NCBI GenBank assembly: GCA_002179805.1 | Contig: NAVB01000457.1 | Span: 21,402-85,401, forward strand | Direction of reading: 5' to 3' | Length of the DNA: 64,000 bases | Source of the DNA: Acanthamoeba lenticulata | Lineage: Eukaryota; Discosea; Longamoebia; Acanthamoebidae | In this document: positions 52,320 through 63,965 of the stretch, piece by piece | Layout of the letters: each line of letters opens with the position of its first letter | Numbering within the stretch: the first letter of the stretch is position 1 | The notes under the pieces: model-generated | What the model was told of the DNA's origin: nothing | The model's input: only the letters and a program-made list of their open reading frames with translations | Databases searched by the model: none | Translations under genes and position numbers: made by a program

Positions 52320-53864
52320 TTAGGCCTTCTTGTTGCCTCCGCGCTTGCCTTGCTTCTGCTTTTGCTTCTTCTTGGGACCCTGCTGGGACGGCTTGGCTGC
52401 GGTCTGCTTGGGTTTGGCGACCTTGGCCCGGAAAGGCTGCATCGGAATCACTGCGAGCGCTGCCGGCACCGTGGCGGTGGAGCTTGTCTAGACAAAGCGG
52501 GCGTCAGACTGGACCCACCGCAACCACAGGAGCACGCTGGCTGCATTGATGTACCTGCTGTGCTGTCTTGGCCGGGAGCAGCCATGGGATGTCCAGGGGG
52601 ATCGCTTTCGATTTGAGGAAGTTAACCAACTCTGCATGTGGGTGCTCCACGTCCTTCTGCAAAATGGCGCGCCAGTACTCGTTAAGTGATCACAGTCGGA
52701 CCCGCTTTGTGACCGGTCTGAGCAGCACCTTGAAGCCGAGGGCCATGGCGGTCCGCATGCCAAAGACGGCTCCCAGCTGCAGGCTGAGGTCACCCGCCAG
52801 CGTCACCAACGGTACGTCGGTCAGGTACGCCTGCATGGGAATGTGCTGCACGAGACGTGGTGGTTCCACGTCCTGTCGGAGAGGCAGGAGCAAGGGTCAG
52901 TCGCCCAGACTCGGACTTTTCCATCTGCTAGCACCGTCAAAGAGAAAGAGGAGCACCTTGCAGACGATCACGACGTCCAGCTGTTTCTTCTCGAGGGCCT
53001 TGGTCACAGCATTGAGCCCGAGAGCCAAGAACTTGCTCTTTGTTTGCACTTCTTCCCGCTGGGCGATGAGCTTCTCTCGCGCCTCCTTTCGCGCCGCGGC
53101 TTCGGCCTCGATTTCGGCTGCACTCTTGGTGGCGCGTTTCGCTGCCTGCACTCCGTCGCCGCCCGGTGCCGACTCGAGATCCATCGTGTCTTGGCTCGAG
53201 GTCGTTGCGGTCTTGGTAGTGTCCGGATCGGTTTCCTTTCCCTGCGGTTTCTTCTTTCTCTTGTTGCTTGTTTTACTGCTGTTGTCGCTGCTGGCCTGAT
53301 CTGTGGCGCTCGTCGCTGTCGTGGCCAACTTGCCTTCTCCTGATGGCGGTGCCTTGCTTGAACGTTCTTTCTTGACACGCACTCGCTTGTACTCCTCGAG
53401 ATCCCTGCACACGCGCGGAGAGGCCAGTGAGCCACGGCCGGCAAGGGTAGCAAGTAGCAGGAAGCTCCACATACGCGGACAGGCGCGCAACAACCTCATC
53501 CCTCACGTCGTCAGCCACTGGCGGCCTGATCCGTGGGCAAAACGTGAGTGTCAGGCTAGTATCTGTCGTGCGTGCTTAAAAGTAAGGGTAGAGAATGGCA
53601 GTCTTACCACTTGAGGGCGAAGGGAGTGTCGAAATGCACTTTATACGTGGTATTGTGCTTCGCCTTTTTCTGGGCAGAAGTGTCGAGAACCCCCTGGCCC
53701 TCCTTGACCTTCAGTGCCCTGCCAGACCACAAGTGAGAAAAAAAAAACAATCATGATCGGAGATGATTGATCTCCCTCACGTACGGAGGCTGGCCGGCCT
53801 TTCGCTTCGCGGGGACTGGAGTACTAGATGACTTGCCGCCACTTGCAGCTTGCTTTTTCTCCAT
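52320..53864 (-). CDS. RPP38: RNase P/MRP protein subunit RPP38 (L7Ae family)
   Basis: The core is an L7Ae/eL8 kink-turn-binding domain: SKFLALGLNAVTKALEKKQL, DVVIVCK|DVEPPRLVQHIP, VPLVTLAGDLSLQLGAVFGM and RTAMALGFKV. RPP38-specific wording follows (KAIPLDIPWLLP, compare human VPSLSVPWLP; IPMQPFRAKV). RPP38 binds kink-turns in RNase P and RNase MRP RNA, in tRNA and rRNA maturation. The N-terminal half is long, Lys/Ser/Thr-rich and probably disordered, and the C-terminus is basic (KKKQKQKQGKRGGNKKA). About seven exons are used. The start MEKKQAASGGKSSS at 53864 lies only 160 bp from the divergent FAR-DHAPAT start. SNU13 and NHP2 are excluded by length and flanks. Confidence 0.85.
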
Positions 53865-54023
53865 CTAGTTCTTTATCAATTGTTTAGAATTATTTGTATT
53901 TTAAAATCATTTGTTATTTTTGAAAAAGTTTCAAAAGTGGTTCGGATAACAGCCAATATCCCAGCAGAGGCGCCACGTTGGTGTCGGGAGCAGCGCTCGT
54001 GCAGTCTGCGTCCCTGCAGCAAA

Positions 54024-57000
54024 ATGGAAGCACCTCGGGAAGCAGTCGTCCCTGACTGGCCTATCCAACGCTTGCCTGGTGTACGTCCTCCTAACCTGCT
54101 CTCCACGCCGCAATTTCCCGACGAAATCACCGCGTCAAGCTGGGGGCCTAACACATAAGTCTCTCTCACTCGTTGGCCAACCAACAACAGTTTATCAATG
54201 ATTTCTTTGATGGGCAAGTTGTTTTCATCACTGGTACTTGTTGTTCCGTCCATCTACAGCGTTTCAATTTATTTGCATTTACTTGAATTAATCTCTCCAT
54301 TTAAATTTGCTGACCGACGACCTACTTACCACAAACCAATTTATTCGTTGCAAGGTGTGACCGGCTTCTTGGGCAAAATCTTGCTTGAGAAGATGTTGCG
54401 CGATTTGCCGGGCACCGCGCGCTTCTTCGTGCTTATCCGGGCCAAGAAGGATTGTTCCGCTGAAGAACGGTTTGCCTCGCCTATCTTGTAGCTGCTGCTG
54501 CTGCTCGTGCTGTTGTGCATCAGCGTGACCGTGTGTTCGGTGGTGTGCGTGGTGTGGCCGGCTCACAGGTTTCAGAAGGAGGTTCTGAGCTCTCCGCTGT
54601 TTGGCCCGCTTCGCAAGGCCGTTGGCGGCGACCGTGCCTTTGCCGAGCTGGTCGGCAGCAAGGTCGAGGTCCTCAAGGGTGATATTCTCGATGAGGATTT
54701 GGGCTTGTCTCCCGAGGAGGTGCGCCACGACATCCTGTTGTGCCGTAGTCAGTTGGACTCACACATAGGCTCCTTCTGTGCCCACTAGCTGAAACGCGTG
54801 ATCGAAGAGGTCACGGTCTTCATTCACTGCGCAGCCACCATCTCCTTCACCGAGCCGCTGCTCGATGCCATCAACCAGAACGTGGTGGCTGCCCTGCGCG
54901 TGCTCAAGATCGCCAAGAGCGCCAAGAATGTCAAGATCTTCACGCACGTCTCTACGGCCTACGTCGGCTGCAACCGGTACCGTTCACGCTGCACTATAGG
55001 CGGAGGACAGCATCATTTGTGCACAACTCAATCATTTATCTGTGATTAACGACCAGAACGGGCTTCATCGAGGAGAAGATCTATCCTTTCCCGTTCGAGC
55101 CCGAGCAGCTCCTCAACCGGCTTCTGACCATGCATCCTAAGGACGTCGAGAAACAGACCAAGAAGCTCTTGGGCCGGTATTTTGTCCTCTGCTTCAGCGC
55201 ATAGGCCTAGCCTGGCGGTGGCTGATGATGGATCGTCATGCATGGTACAGGTACCCCAACACATACACGTTCACAAAGAGCTTGGCCGAGCACATGTTTA
55301 TCAAGAAGCGTGGCAACCTTCCGCTGGCAATCTGCCGGCCGGCCATCATCAAGTACGTCACCTCAGGACATACAAGTCGTTATCCTTTTGCCTTGTTTGT
55401 CGTCTTACGCAGCCACGTTGGTCGTCACCGCCAGCGCTGTGAATCGGGACCCCATTCCGGGCTGGATCGACACGCTCGCCGCGGCTGGCGGGCTCTACGC
55501 CGCGTGCGGCTTCGGCATTCTCAAGTTCCTGCCGGGCCACTTGGAAAATGCCACTGATCAGGTGAGGAGCCGCGCTGGCCACCCGCTCTCAGTGCTATCG
55601 ACTTATTGAAACGCTCGCGTCTCTTCCTTTGCTCAAACGACTTGCCAGGTACCGGCGGACTTTGTGGTGAACTGCATCATCGCGGCCACAGCCTACAACG
55701 CTGGCAAGGATCGCTTCGCGGTCTATCACAGTGGCACCTCCCACCGCAACCCGCTCGTCTGGTCCCACATCGTCAAGTGTCTCCTGCCCTACTGGCTGAT
55801 GGTTCGTACATCGCGTTGTGCGTCTCTCTGCGACAACATTGCAACAACTCTCAAGGTGACTGTGGTTGTGGTTTTGCGTGATTCAGAATCCGCCCAAGCG
55901 CATGCTCGGACGTCCGTCGTTCGAGTTCATCTCCGGCCCGTATCCGATGTACGAAATCACCTACTTCATGAAGTGGACTTTGCCGGCCATGCTCTACCAG
56001 CTGGTGGCTCGCACCGTGGGCGACAAGAAGGTCAGGAAGAACGCCAAGCTCCTTGGTACGACGAGTCGACTTCTATGGGCGTTGTGTGTGAGTGTGTGAA
56101 TGGGAAGGCCTGTGCACTGTATCTCGGGGCTCATGAGGCAATGGCAAACAACACACTGCAGGTCAAATCGACAAGCGGCTGAGCAAGTTCACAGAGACCT
56201 TCCGCCACTTTACGGAGAACGTGTGGATCTTTGCGGTGGATAACTCGGACGAGTTGCTCAACAGCATGACCCCAGTGGTGCGTACCTGCTTGTGCACTGC
56301 TTTGTTTGTATCACGTGGCCTGGCGTCAATGCCTGACCTGCTGGTGCTATTTTAATAATAATGATTTTGCAGGAGAAAGAGGTGTTCAACTTTGACGCAT
56401 CCAAGCTCGACTGGGAGGACTACCTCATGCGCTACGCTTATGGCCTGCGCACTTACGCCCTCAATGAGAAAGGCACAAACCCCTTCAAATACCCATTTTA
56501 TTCATCTTCTATTTTAATTAACGCTCTTTTTAATTTTTAATTATTGTTTATTTTATTTTTACAGGTCTGAGGCCGCCCAAGAAGGGCGACTACTTGGTCT
56601 ACAGCGGGCTGTCGCTGACTCGCAAGCCCTTCGCCGACGTCATGTTCGCCCTCCAGGTACGCGTAGCCTCTCCACGCTGCTTGCTTGGCTTGCAACGACA
56701 GCTGACACACGGTTTTCTACTTGCTTTGCAACGACCACCGACGCACCAGTCCAACCTGGTGGTGAACAACAAGGGCGTGTCGCTCTCCGGCGAGCAACTG
56801 AGGCTGCTCGTGCTCTCCTCTCCTCGCGTGCAACGGTACAGCCACCCGCCTCTTCCTTCCCCCTAAATGGTACCTGGTACTCACGACGAGCGCAGGGCCA
56901 TCGCGCGCGAGGTGTCCACAAAGCAAGTCTCGGTGCAGGTGGCCGAAGCGCGTGCCAAGTGCGCAACGCTTCTCCCCCCCCCTCCCTTCTGTGTGGCTTT

Positions 57001-60000
57001 AGGCAGATCCGCTGATCGTCTTTGGTCCATTGCCGCCCAGGAATATACTGGAGGTGATGGGGGCCGAGGCCTCGCCGGTCGTTCTGCGCTCGCTGGCGTG
57101 GGCCTTCCGGAAGATCTACCGCCGCCTCTACTCGGGCGTGGTGATCAACCAGGTCGGCCTCGAGGCCGTGAAGGACCTCTTTGGCACCATCGTCAAGAAG
57201 GAGAAGTCGGCCATTGTACGATGAAACCAAATGCCTCATCCCAGCTGCTCTGCTCGCGTCGTCTCGATGTTGGAAAGCTAAACGCACACAACACAGGTCC
57301 TGATTCCGTCGCACCGGAGCTACATCGACTTCTTGATCGTGTCCTACATCTTCTACTCCTTCCAGCTGCCCGTCCCGCACATCGCCGCCGGTGACGACTT
57401 CCTCAACATGCTCCTCATCCGGTGGATCTTCCGGCGCAGGTTCGCTTTTCTATCTCCTCCTTTCTTTATTTGATAATGTTTTCATTTTCTGAAAATGGAA
57501 CGATGACCCACTACAGCGGGGCGTTCTTCATGCGGCGTTCGCTTGGCGACGACGAACTCTACCGCGAGATCTTCACCGAGTACACGCAGCGCCTCCTGCT
57601 CGACGGTACGATTCGCTCCCAATACATGTACCAAGTGTGGAAGTGGGCCGCCTGACATGTCGTCGCGTGCGACCATTGGGGGGGGGAGCAGGCTACCCGG
57701 TGGAGTTCTTCATCGAGGGCACGCGCAGCCGGTCCGGGAAGATGATCCAGCCCAAGATGGGGCTCCTCTCCATCATCGCGGATCCGTTCTTCGAGGAGGC
57801 GGCGCAGCAGCAACAGCAGCAGCAGCAGGCCCGGGCCCGGCGCGCTGGCGGGAAGCAGCGGGTGCTCGAGGACGTGCACTTTGTGCCGATCGCCATCTCC
57901 TACGAGAAGGTCGTGGAGGAGAGCCAGCACGTCAAGGAGCTCATGGGCGAGAGCAAGCAGAAGCCCTCACTCTCCGCGCTCCTCGCCGCCCTGCACTGGG
58001 TCCTCTCCCTTGGTCCGTCGCCCCACTTTCTGCCCCCCCCATGTTGTCTTCCCCCCCCCCCAATGTTTGTCTGAGCTTAATCCTTGGCCTTCACGGCCGT
58101 GCAGACTTTGGGCGGATCAATGTGCAGTTTGGCAACCCGATCTCGCTGCGCGAGTTTGTTGTCAACGAGGTGGCCTCCAACCCGACCAAGCGTGTCGTGG
58201 GTCCGTGGGGGGACTGCCCGCCGCTGCCCTTTGACATCCACTCGCTGCCCGGCCTGCCCACCCCCGTCCCCCTCCCCACGCCATTGTCCTCCTCCTCTTC
58301 GTCCTCTTCCTCGTCGTCGGTTGCGCCGACCGACGGCGGCAGCCATCACGGTAACATATGCCTCGCCCGACGCTCGTGCTCACGGTTGATGATGGCCACT
58401 GACACAGGCTCACGCGGGACAGGCGTGAACCATCCGGTGGTGGTGTCGGGCGAGACGGAGCTGACGCCCTACGATCCGTGGGTCAACAGGAACCACCGCC
58501 GCATCGCCATCAACAACCTGGCCTTCAAGATCTCGCAGGAGATCGAAGCCAACACGGTGTCGATGTCGACGGGAATCGTGGCGGCGCTGGTGCTGACCCA
58601 GAGAAACGGCATCAAGCTCGAGGACCTCATCGAGAAGTTCTCCTGGCTCAAGGAGCTCATCATCGAGAAGGGTGCGTGCCTTCTTCCCCTTCACCGTGGA
58701 ATAGTTGAAATATCATTCTTATTTATTTTATTTTATTTATTTTCAAATCTTAATCAAAAAATATTTGTAGGCGGCTGGAACGACCCGATCCTGCACCCGG
58801 TCAACTACGTGGTGACGCGCGCGATCAAGCTCCTCCACCCGCTCATCATCGAACGCAACCGGCGACTCGAGCCCAACTACGTCACCATCCAGGACCAGCG
58901 CCACTGGGTACCCACATACATGGAGCCCTCCCCCCTTTGCCCCGGTGTGCATGTGGCCGTCTACTAACACAAGTTGTTGTTGTTTTGGGGTCGGGGCTCA
59001 TCAGGTGCACTTGGGGTACTACCGCAACCAGATCGTGCACTTGTTCAAGGACGAGTGCATCATGGCCGTCGCCCTCTACTCCTTTGGTTCGTGGCCGCGT
59101 TTGCCACCCCCCCCCCTCCCCTCCTGAGTGGACCAACTTGAATGCAAGGGGGCGAGCGCTCATCGAAACAACCTTGGGGGACATGTGGCTCGCGCAGGTC
59201 GCTCGACGGTGATCGGGGACGGGGCTACGAGCCCGCAGGTGGGCGTCCGGAAGAGCGAGCTCATGGGTCGCATCGCTTTCCTGTGCGAACTGCTCAAGTT
59301 TGAGTTCATCCCCACCGGCAACGAGGTCCTCTACGCTTCTTTTTCTAATTTCTTTATTTTTCCATTTATTTATTTATTTATTTATTGGTTTTGTGGCTCA
59401 TGCCTGATGGTGGTGACGACGGCGAACAGGACTACGAGCGGCTGCTGGGGTGGTTCCTCGAGAAGGGCCTCTTCCAGAGCAAGCCCGGAGCGGAGGAGGC
59501 GGAACGCCTCATTTTTGTCCCGCCCCACGGCGAGCGGTACGTGAAGCCCCAGCCTCGTACGAGGCGCGTTTGTTGTTTTGATTCCCAATTATTAATTGAT
59601 CCTCCTGCAACGCTGCGGGGCGATGGCAGGTATTTCACGTTCCTGTGCCTCCTCTTCTGGCCGTTCATCGACAGCTACTGGCTGGCAACGCTCGCCCTCT
59701 TCACCGCCCTGCAAGATCGCACTGTGCAGGTTGACTCCATATCCACATCTATGCGGCACGCTGGCGCACCGTTGGGCTCACCTCGTGTGTATCTGTGTGC
59801 GCGCCGTTATTGTTGGGCAACCCACAGGGCACGATTCTCATCGACAACGCGCAGTGGTTCGCCGATCACCTGTTCAAGGTATGCGCCCCGGGCACTCACG
59901 AAGAGGGAGAGAAATGCCTAACCATGTGGTGTGATGACGCTTCGTTAAATGCAGAGCGGCGTGCTGCAGCACTTTGACGCCAACAGCAAAGACACCTTCC

Positions 60001-60397
60001 ACAATGCCTTCACCGTGTTCAAGCACTGGGGCGTCCTAAAGACTCGCGGCGAGCGCATCGCGACCGGGTACGCCCCTCGCTTCCGCTGTGACCATAATAA
60101 GAGCGACTTCGAGTTGCTCATCCCCGTGCCGTCTACATTGTGGCAAACAGGCGGGAGGTGCTGCTCCATCTGGCTCCGTACTGGCAGGACGAGAAGGCGC
60201 TCGATGTTCTGGTGAACCAGATCGGATCTTTCCGTCGCGAGCCCCTCCGACAAGGGTCCGTTCGCCCAGTTGGCCAGCGCCTTCGCCCTCTTCTTCTGCG
60301 ACTTTTCTTACACGCGTGTTTTGCTGCTGCACTCTTCTTCAGGACGTTGGACCGAAAAGCTCTGCTCGCTGACTTCCCTGTTGTGGCTCGACTTTGA
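54024..60397 (+). CDS. Fatty acyl-CoA reductase fused to DHAP acyltransferase (FAR-DHAPAT), peroxisomal
   Basis: The N-terminal half is a fatty acyl-CoA reductase, making fatty alcohol from acyl-CoA with [41 protein letters not shown], the Y-x3-K site in [26 protein letters not shown], then the FAR C-terminal domain. The second half is a glycerone-phosphate acyltransferase: [17 protein letters not shown] (H-x4-D), [30 protein letters not shown] and [12 protein letters not shown], then [11 protein letters not shown] and a GNPAT-type C-terminal domain. The protein ends PVVARL, a plausible PTS1 peroxisomal signal. Both activities feed ether-lipid synthesis. The same domain pair is known from Dictyostelium (FARAT). 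PolyQ and Ser/Pro inserts interrupt the acyltransferase. Roughly 25 exons are used, starting [12 protein letters not shown]. Confidence 0.92.
57806..57830 (+). repeat. Short polyglutamine insert in the acyltransferase domain
   Basis: CAG/CAA codons code eight glutamines between the EGTRSRS motif and the VPIAISYE motif, where related GNPAT proteins have only a short loop. The insert is probably surface-exposed and tolerated. Confidence 0.8.
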
Positions 60398-60504
60398 GAA
60401 GGGACCTGAACGCAAAGAGAGAGGGGCGAGGACAGCTGTATGGCTTATGCACCCAGCAAGAAGAGCTTGTTCTCCTTTCCTCTCTCTCTCTCTCTCTTAA
60501 AAAA

Positions 60505-62396
60505 TCAGCCGCGCCCACTTCGGCCCCTCTCTCGGTAGTCCCTTTCTCGCTGGCGACTACGCTCTTCGTCGCGATCTCTGTCCCGTCGGTCGCGGTAACG
60601 ATCGCGATCCCGGTCCCGGTCTCGGTGGCGTTCTCGGTCATGGTCTCGGTCACGGTCGCGGTCTCGGTCGCGGTCTCGGTCATGGTCTCGGTTACGGTCG
60701 CGGTCTCGGCGCCCTTCTCGGTCCCTATCTCTGGTGGTCCGATCATCCGAGCGTCGCTCGTCGCGGGAACTTACATCCTGGCGTTCGCTGCTGCGCGATC
60801 TCGATTTCTTTGTAGGCTGCTGCTCGGTAGACACGGCGTGTTCTTGCTTCCCGTTGCTACCGGTGTCCGCTTCTCGTGGTCGCTTTCCCAGGAGTTCCTG
60901 TCGTAGGGTCGCCAGCCGCACCTCCGCTGGCGCTGCCTCGGCTGTTGCCGGCGGGGCCGTGCTTTCAGTCGGCAGCGCGACTTGAGTCGGCGCCGTGGGC
61001 GGACTGACGGGCAGCGTGACCTCGGGGCGCGGCGTGCTGGGGCTGCCTATGCTGAAGGAAAAAGTCACTTCGGGTGTCGCCGCCGCTGAGCCGACCTTGA
61101 CCACCCGCGGCGACTGGATTCGCGGCATGTCGACCGCAGCCGCAGCCGCTTGCGGCTTGATGTAGAGACGCAGGACCTCTTCACAGATCTCTTCAATCTC
61201 TGTTTTCGTCCCCCAATCGCGCGGTAAGGGGCTCCTTCTCGGCGAGATGGGATAGAGGGGGGGGGGGCGAAGGAGGTGAACGTACGCTCGAAGGAGGCCT
61301 CGAAAAGCTCCCACCAGGGCGGGGACTCGGGCAGTGGAATGCGAAGCAGGCGAGCGGCCATGTAGATGGCGGCCGTTGCGATCACCTCCGGATTGAATCG
61401 CACGCACACGGTCGTCCGCAGGCTGTCATTCAAGAAATTCCAGGCCTTCTGTGCAAACTCTCTAGAGAGGAGCAATGGCGTGCATGGTTAAAAGGTCCGT
61501 TTCAGAGAGAGAAGAGAGGAAAGGTCAGGCAGGTTGCAGCAATACCGATCATTTTCCGAGCCAAGCACGCGAAGGAAGGAGAGGATGAACTTGTGGGGGT
61601 GTTCGATGGCCACGTGAAACCCCAGCTTCGTGAGGATGGCCCTTTCAGTGCTGATGAGCTCCTGTTTCATGCGCCAGTAGTCCTTTTTGATCAAACCGTA
61701 GATTAGCCAATTGAAACCAAAGAACGTCTAGCAGAAAAGAGCATAAAAGCGTGTGCACTCTCTCACAACTTACCGAGGAGCCAACGTCGAGAAGGGGAAC
61801 AGGCGGCTCACGACCTCGATTCTCCAGGTAGTGAAAGACCGCCAACATGTCACGCATCTGCTTGGGACAGTCCTCGAGCTTGGCCGCAAGAAACAAGGAA
61901 GCCAACGCGATTTTCTGTTGTTGTTGTTGTTCGCGCCACCCGAGGCCTTGCTGTTAGCGTCGACCGCTTGTACGGCCATGTGGGTGCACGTTGAGAACAG
62001 GGATACACGTGTGGGATGGCAGCACGTCGCTGCAGCCGCCAAGTGTGGTGGCGGAGAAGTGTGGTGCTTGGGTTTGGGGGGGGGGGAAGGGAGGGAAGCA
62101 CTGTGCCTGTGGAGTGTCAGCACGAAAGGAGGCGAGCAGATAGTAACGGTGAAACAGTGCCTGAGCAGTCGCCATTACAACCTGCGGCCTACACGTGAAT
62201 TATATATATGAGAGGGAATTCGGATTGAATTGGTGCCAACAAGCACGTACAAGTGTAGCATTATGCCAGATTCGTTGATGAGGCGACAGCCCCATTCACG
62301 GTACTTGGTTTCCGTCTCTTCATCGATGCCATCCCTGCGAGAGGGCGTATCACTTAGCTGGGAGACCGTGAGGCCCTCTCCTTCCCCTCTCTGCAT
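60505..62396 (-). CDS. Cyclin L
   Basis: Cyclin L partners CDK11-type kinases in transcription-coupled splicing and is nuclear. The cyclin box reads SRRDGIDEETETKYREWGCR, LINESGIMLHL, MATAQALFHRYYLLASF, MASLFLAAKLEDCPKQMRDM, LAVFHYLENR, LGFHVAIEHPHKFILSFLR and AQKAWNFLNDSLRTTVCVRF, then PEVIATAAIYMAARLLRIPL. The phrase P-S-x-R-D-G-I-D-E-E-T-E-T before helix 1 is diagnostic for cyclin L. After ~100 Pro/Thr-rich residues the C-terminus is an Arg-Asp/Arg-Ser dipeptide tail of about 100 residues, replacing the RS domain of animals. The start at 62396 (MQRGEGEGLTVSQL) is the only ATG before the box. Six or seven exons are used; the stop TGA is at 60505. Confidence 0.92.
60560..60750 (-). repeat. 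Degenerate repeat coding the Arg-Asp tail of cyclin L
   Basis: Six-base units of the type CGNGAC (seen as CGGTCN on the + strand) repeat with substitutions, coding alternating Arg and Asp with occasional His. Synonymous variety among units argues against recent slippage alone. Confidence 0.8.
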
Positions 62397-62511
62397 TTGT
62401 TGGCAACTTGCGCTACTTCCTCTTTTTCCTACGTTTTTCTTTTTCTCTTCTTCTTCCACTTGTTCATGTTTTTGTTTATTTTAAAGCCTACGAAGACAAC
62501 GAAGAACGACG

Positions 62512-63900
62512 TCAGATGAGGCTGCCAAAAGGGTTGAAGCCGTCCGGGCGAGCGGCAGAAGGGCTCAGCGGTACGCCAGGCTGGCTTGCTGCTGGGAAGG
62601 AAGGAGACGAGGGATAGGGGTTGTGTGGGGGTTGCTGGTGGTGGTGGTGGATCGGAGCGCCTCCTGCCGGAGCTCCGAATGGATTCGACATAGCAGCCGG
62701 CGTGTGCGCTGGTGACGCAGGCGCCATGGTGGGGAGTAGTGGCGAAGACGTGGTTGCCTTGCTCCCTATGAGTTTGTGTTAGTCTTGGTACCACCACCAC
62801 TATTACCAAAGGATACGGACGGCACTGGTACCTGTTGCTGGCGCACCGCCGGCAGGCTTGGGAGCGAGCGGGGACAGATCGGCAAACACTGCGCTCACAA
62901 GTTTCCCCCCAAACCGCAGCTCATTCATTAGTGCCAAACCCAAGCTCGTGATGAGTTCATCTATATCTATAAATGTGTGTGTGAGTGTAGGCGTACAGGC
63001 GTCATTCTGCTTGTTGTTACCGGCGGGAATTCCGGCCGTTGTGCCTGGTCTGCCAGCTGAACCGTAGGGCGCCGGAGCAAGTACAGGACTGGTCGGCACA
63101 GGGCCAGCAGCAGTAGCAGCTAGGAATGGGTTGGTGCCCATTCCCGCGGCGCCCGGATAGGGCCCAGCGCCAGGCATGGTGGTGGCGCCCGCGGCAGGTG
63201 CGCCGAGCGACATGTGAGCCATTCGCTGCTGAAGCATGAACTGCTGCTGTTGGATCCACTGCTGCTGCATGATCAAGTATTGCTGCTGCTGGGCTGGCGC
63301 CATTTGCTGGAAGACTGAGAGCACAATACAAAATGAATTGAAAGGGACACCTCAAAGAACGCTCAAACTCAACCGTACCTTGCGGGCTGACTTGTTGGAA
63401 GGGGACGGCGGCCGGAGGATAAGCTCCGCCAGCGGGCACCATTCCTGCAGGAATGGTGCGGGATGATGAGACCCACAAGATGAGTAAATTGCTGCTGCTC
63501 CAGGAAACAAGCCGTGTCTATGTGTGTGTGCGTGTGTGTGTAGACGCACCAGGCATCATATGCGGCGCAGCACCAGGTTGCGGCGGCGGCCAGATGGTGG
63601 AGCTGGGAGTGCTCGGCTCAGGGGTTGCGCTAAACACCGCCTCAAGGCCGCCAAAGCCACCTGACCGCAACCCGCCCGCGAGCTAGGTCAGCTTCCTCAC
63701 TTCTGCTCGGTACATGGGAAAGGATCTACCTCCAGAGGAGCCTGGCATGGTCGGCGCGGGCCCAGACCCGTACGGGGCCGGAGTGGGTGCTCCCCCCGGG
63801 GGAAACTGCGGGCTGAATTGTGGCGAGCGCGTCGTCGGGTGTTGCACCGCATGCGGCGGCGCGGGGTGGGTCTGATCCTCCCAGCTCACAAAGAACGGGT
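62512..63900 (-). CDS. C-terminal part of an NPF-motif, endocytic-adaptor-like protein (5' end beyond this span)
   Basis: Several exons read on the minus strand from near the window edge: DPFFVSWEDQTHPAPP, a Pro/Gly/Ala-rich stretch, a Gln/Met-rich helix (MAPAQQQQYLIMQQQWIQQQ), MGTNPFLAATAAG, a helix (IDELITSLGLALMNELRFGG|KLVSAVFADLSPLAPK), then SNPFGAPAG and the end GFNPFGSLI. Three NPF tripeptides (EH-domain ligands) and a DPF (AP-2 ear ligand) in a disordered Pro/Gln-rich background are typical of the tails of AP180/CALM, epsin and ArfGAP/AGFG-type proteins. No ENTH, ANTH or ArfGAP domain is visible, since the N-terminus lies to the right. The family therefore stays open. The stop is at 62512. 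Confidence 0.6.
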
Positions 63901-63965
63901 CCTGTGGTCCACAGATATATTAAAGCAAGAGAGCCGTGTGCGGATGCGGTGGGAGGAAAGAGAAA

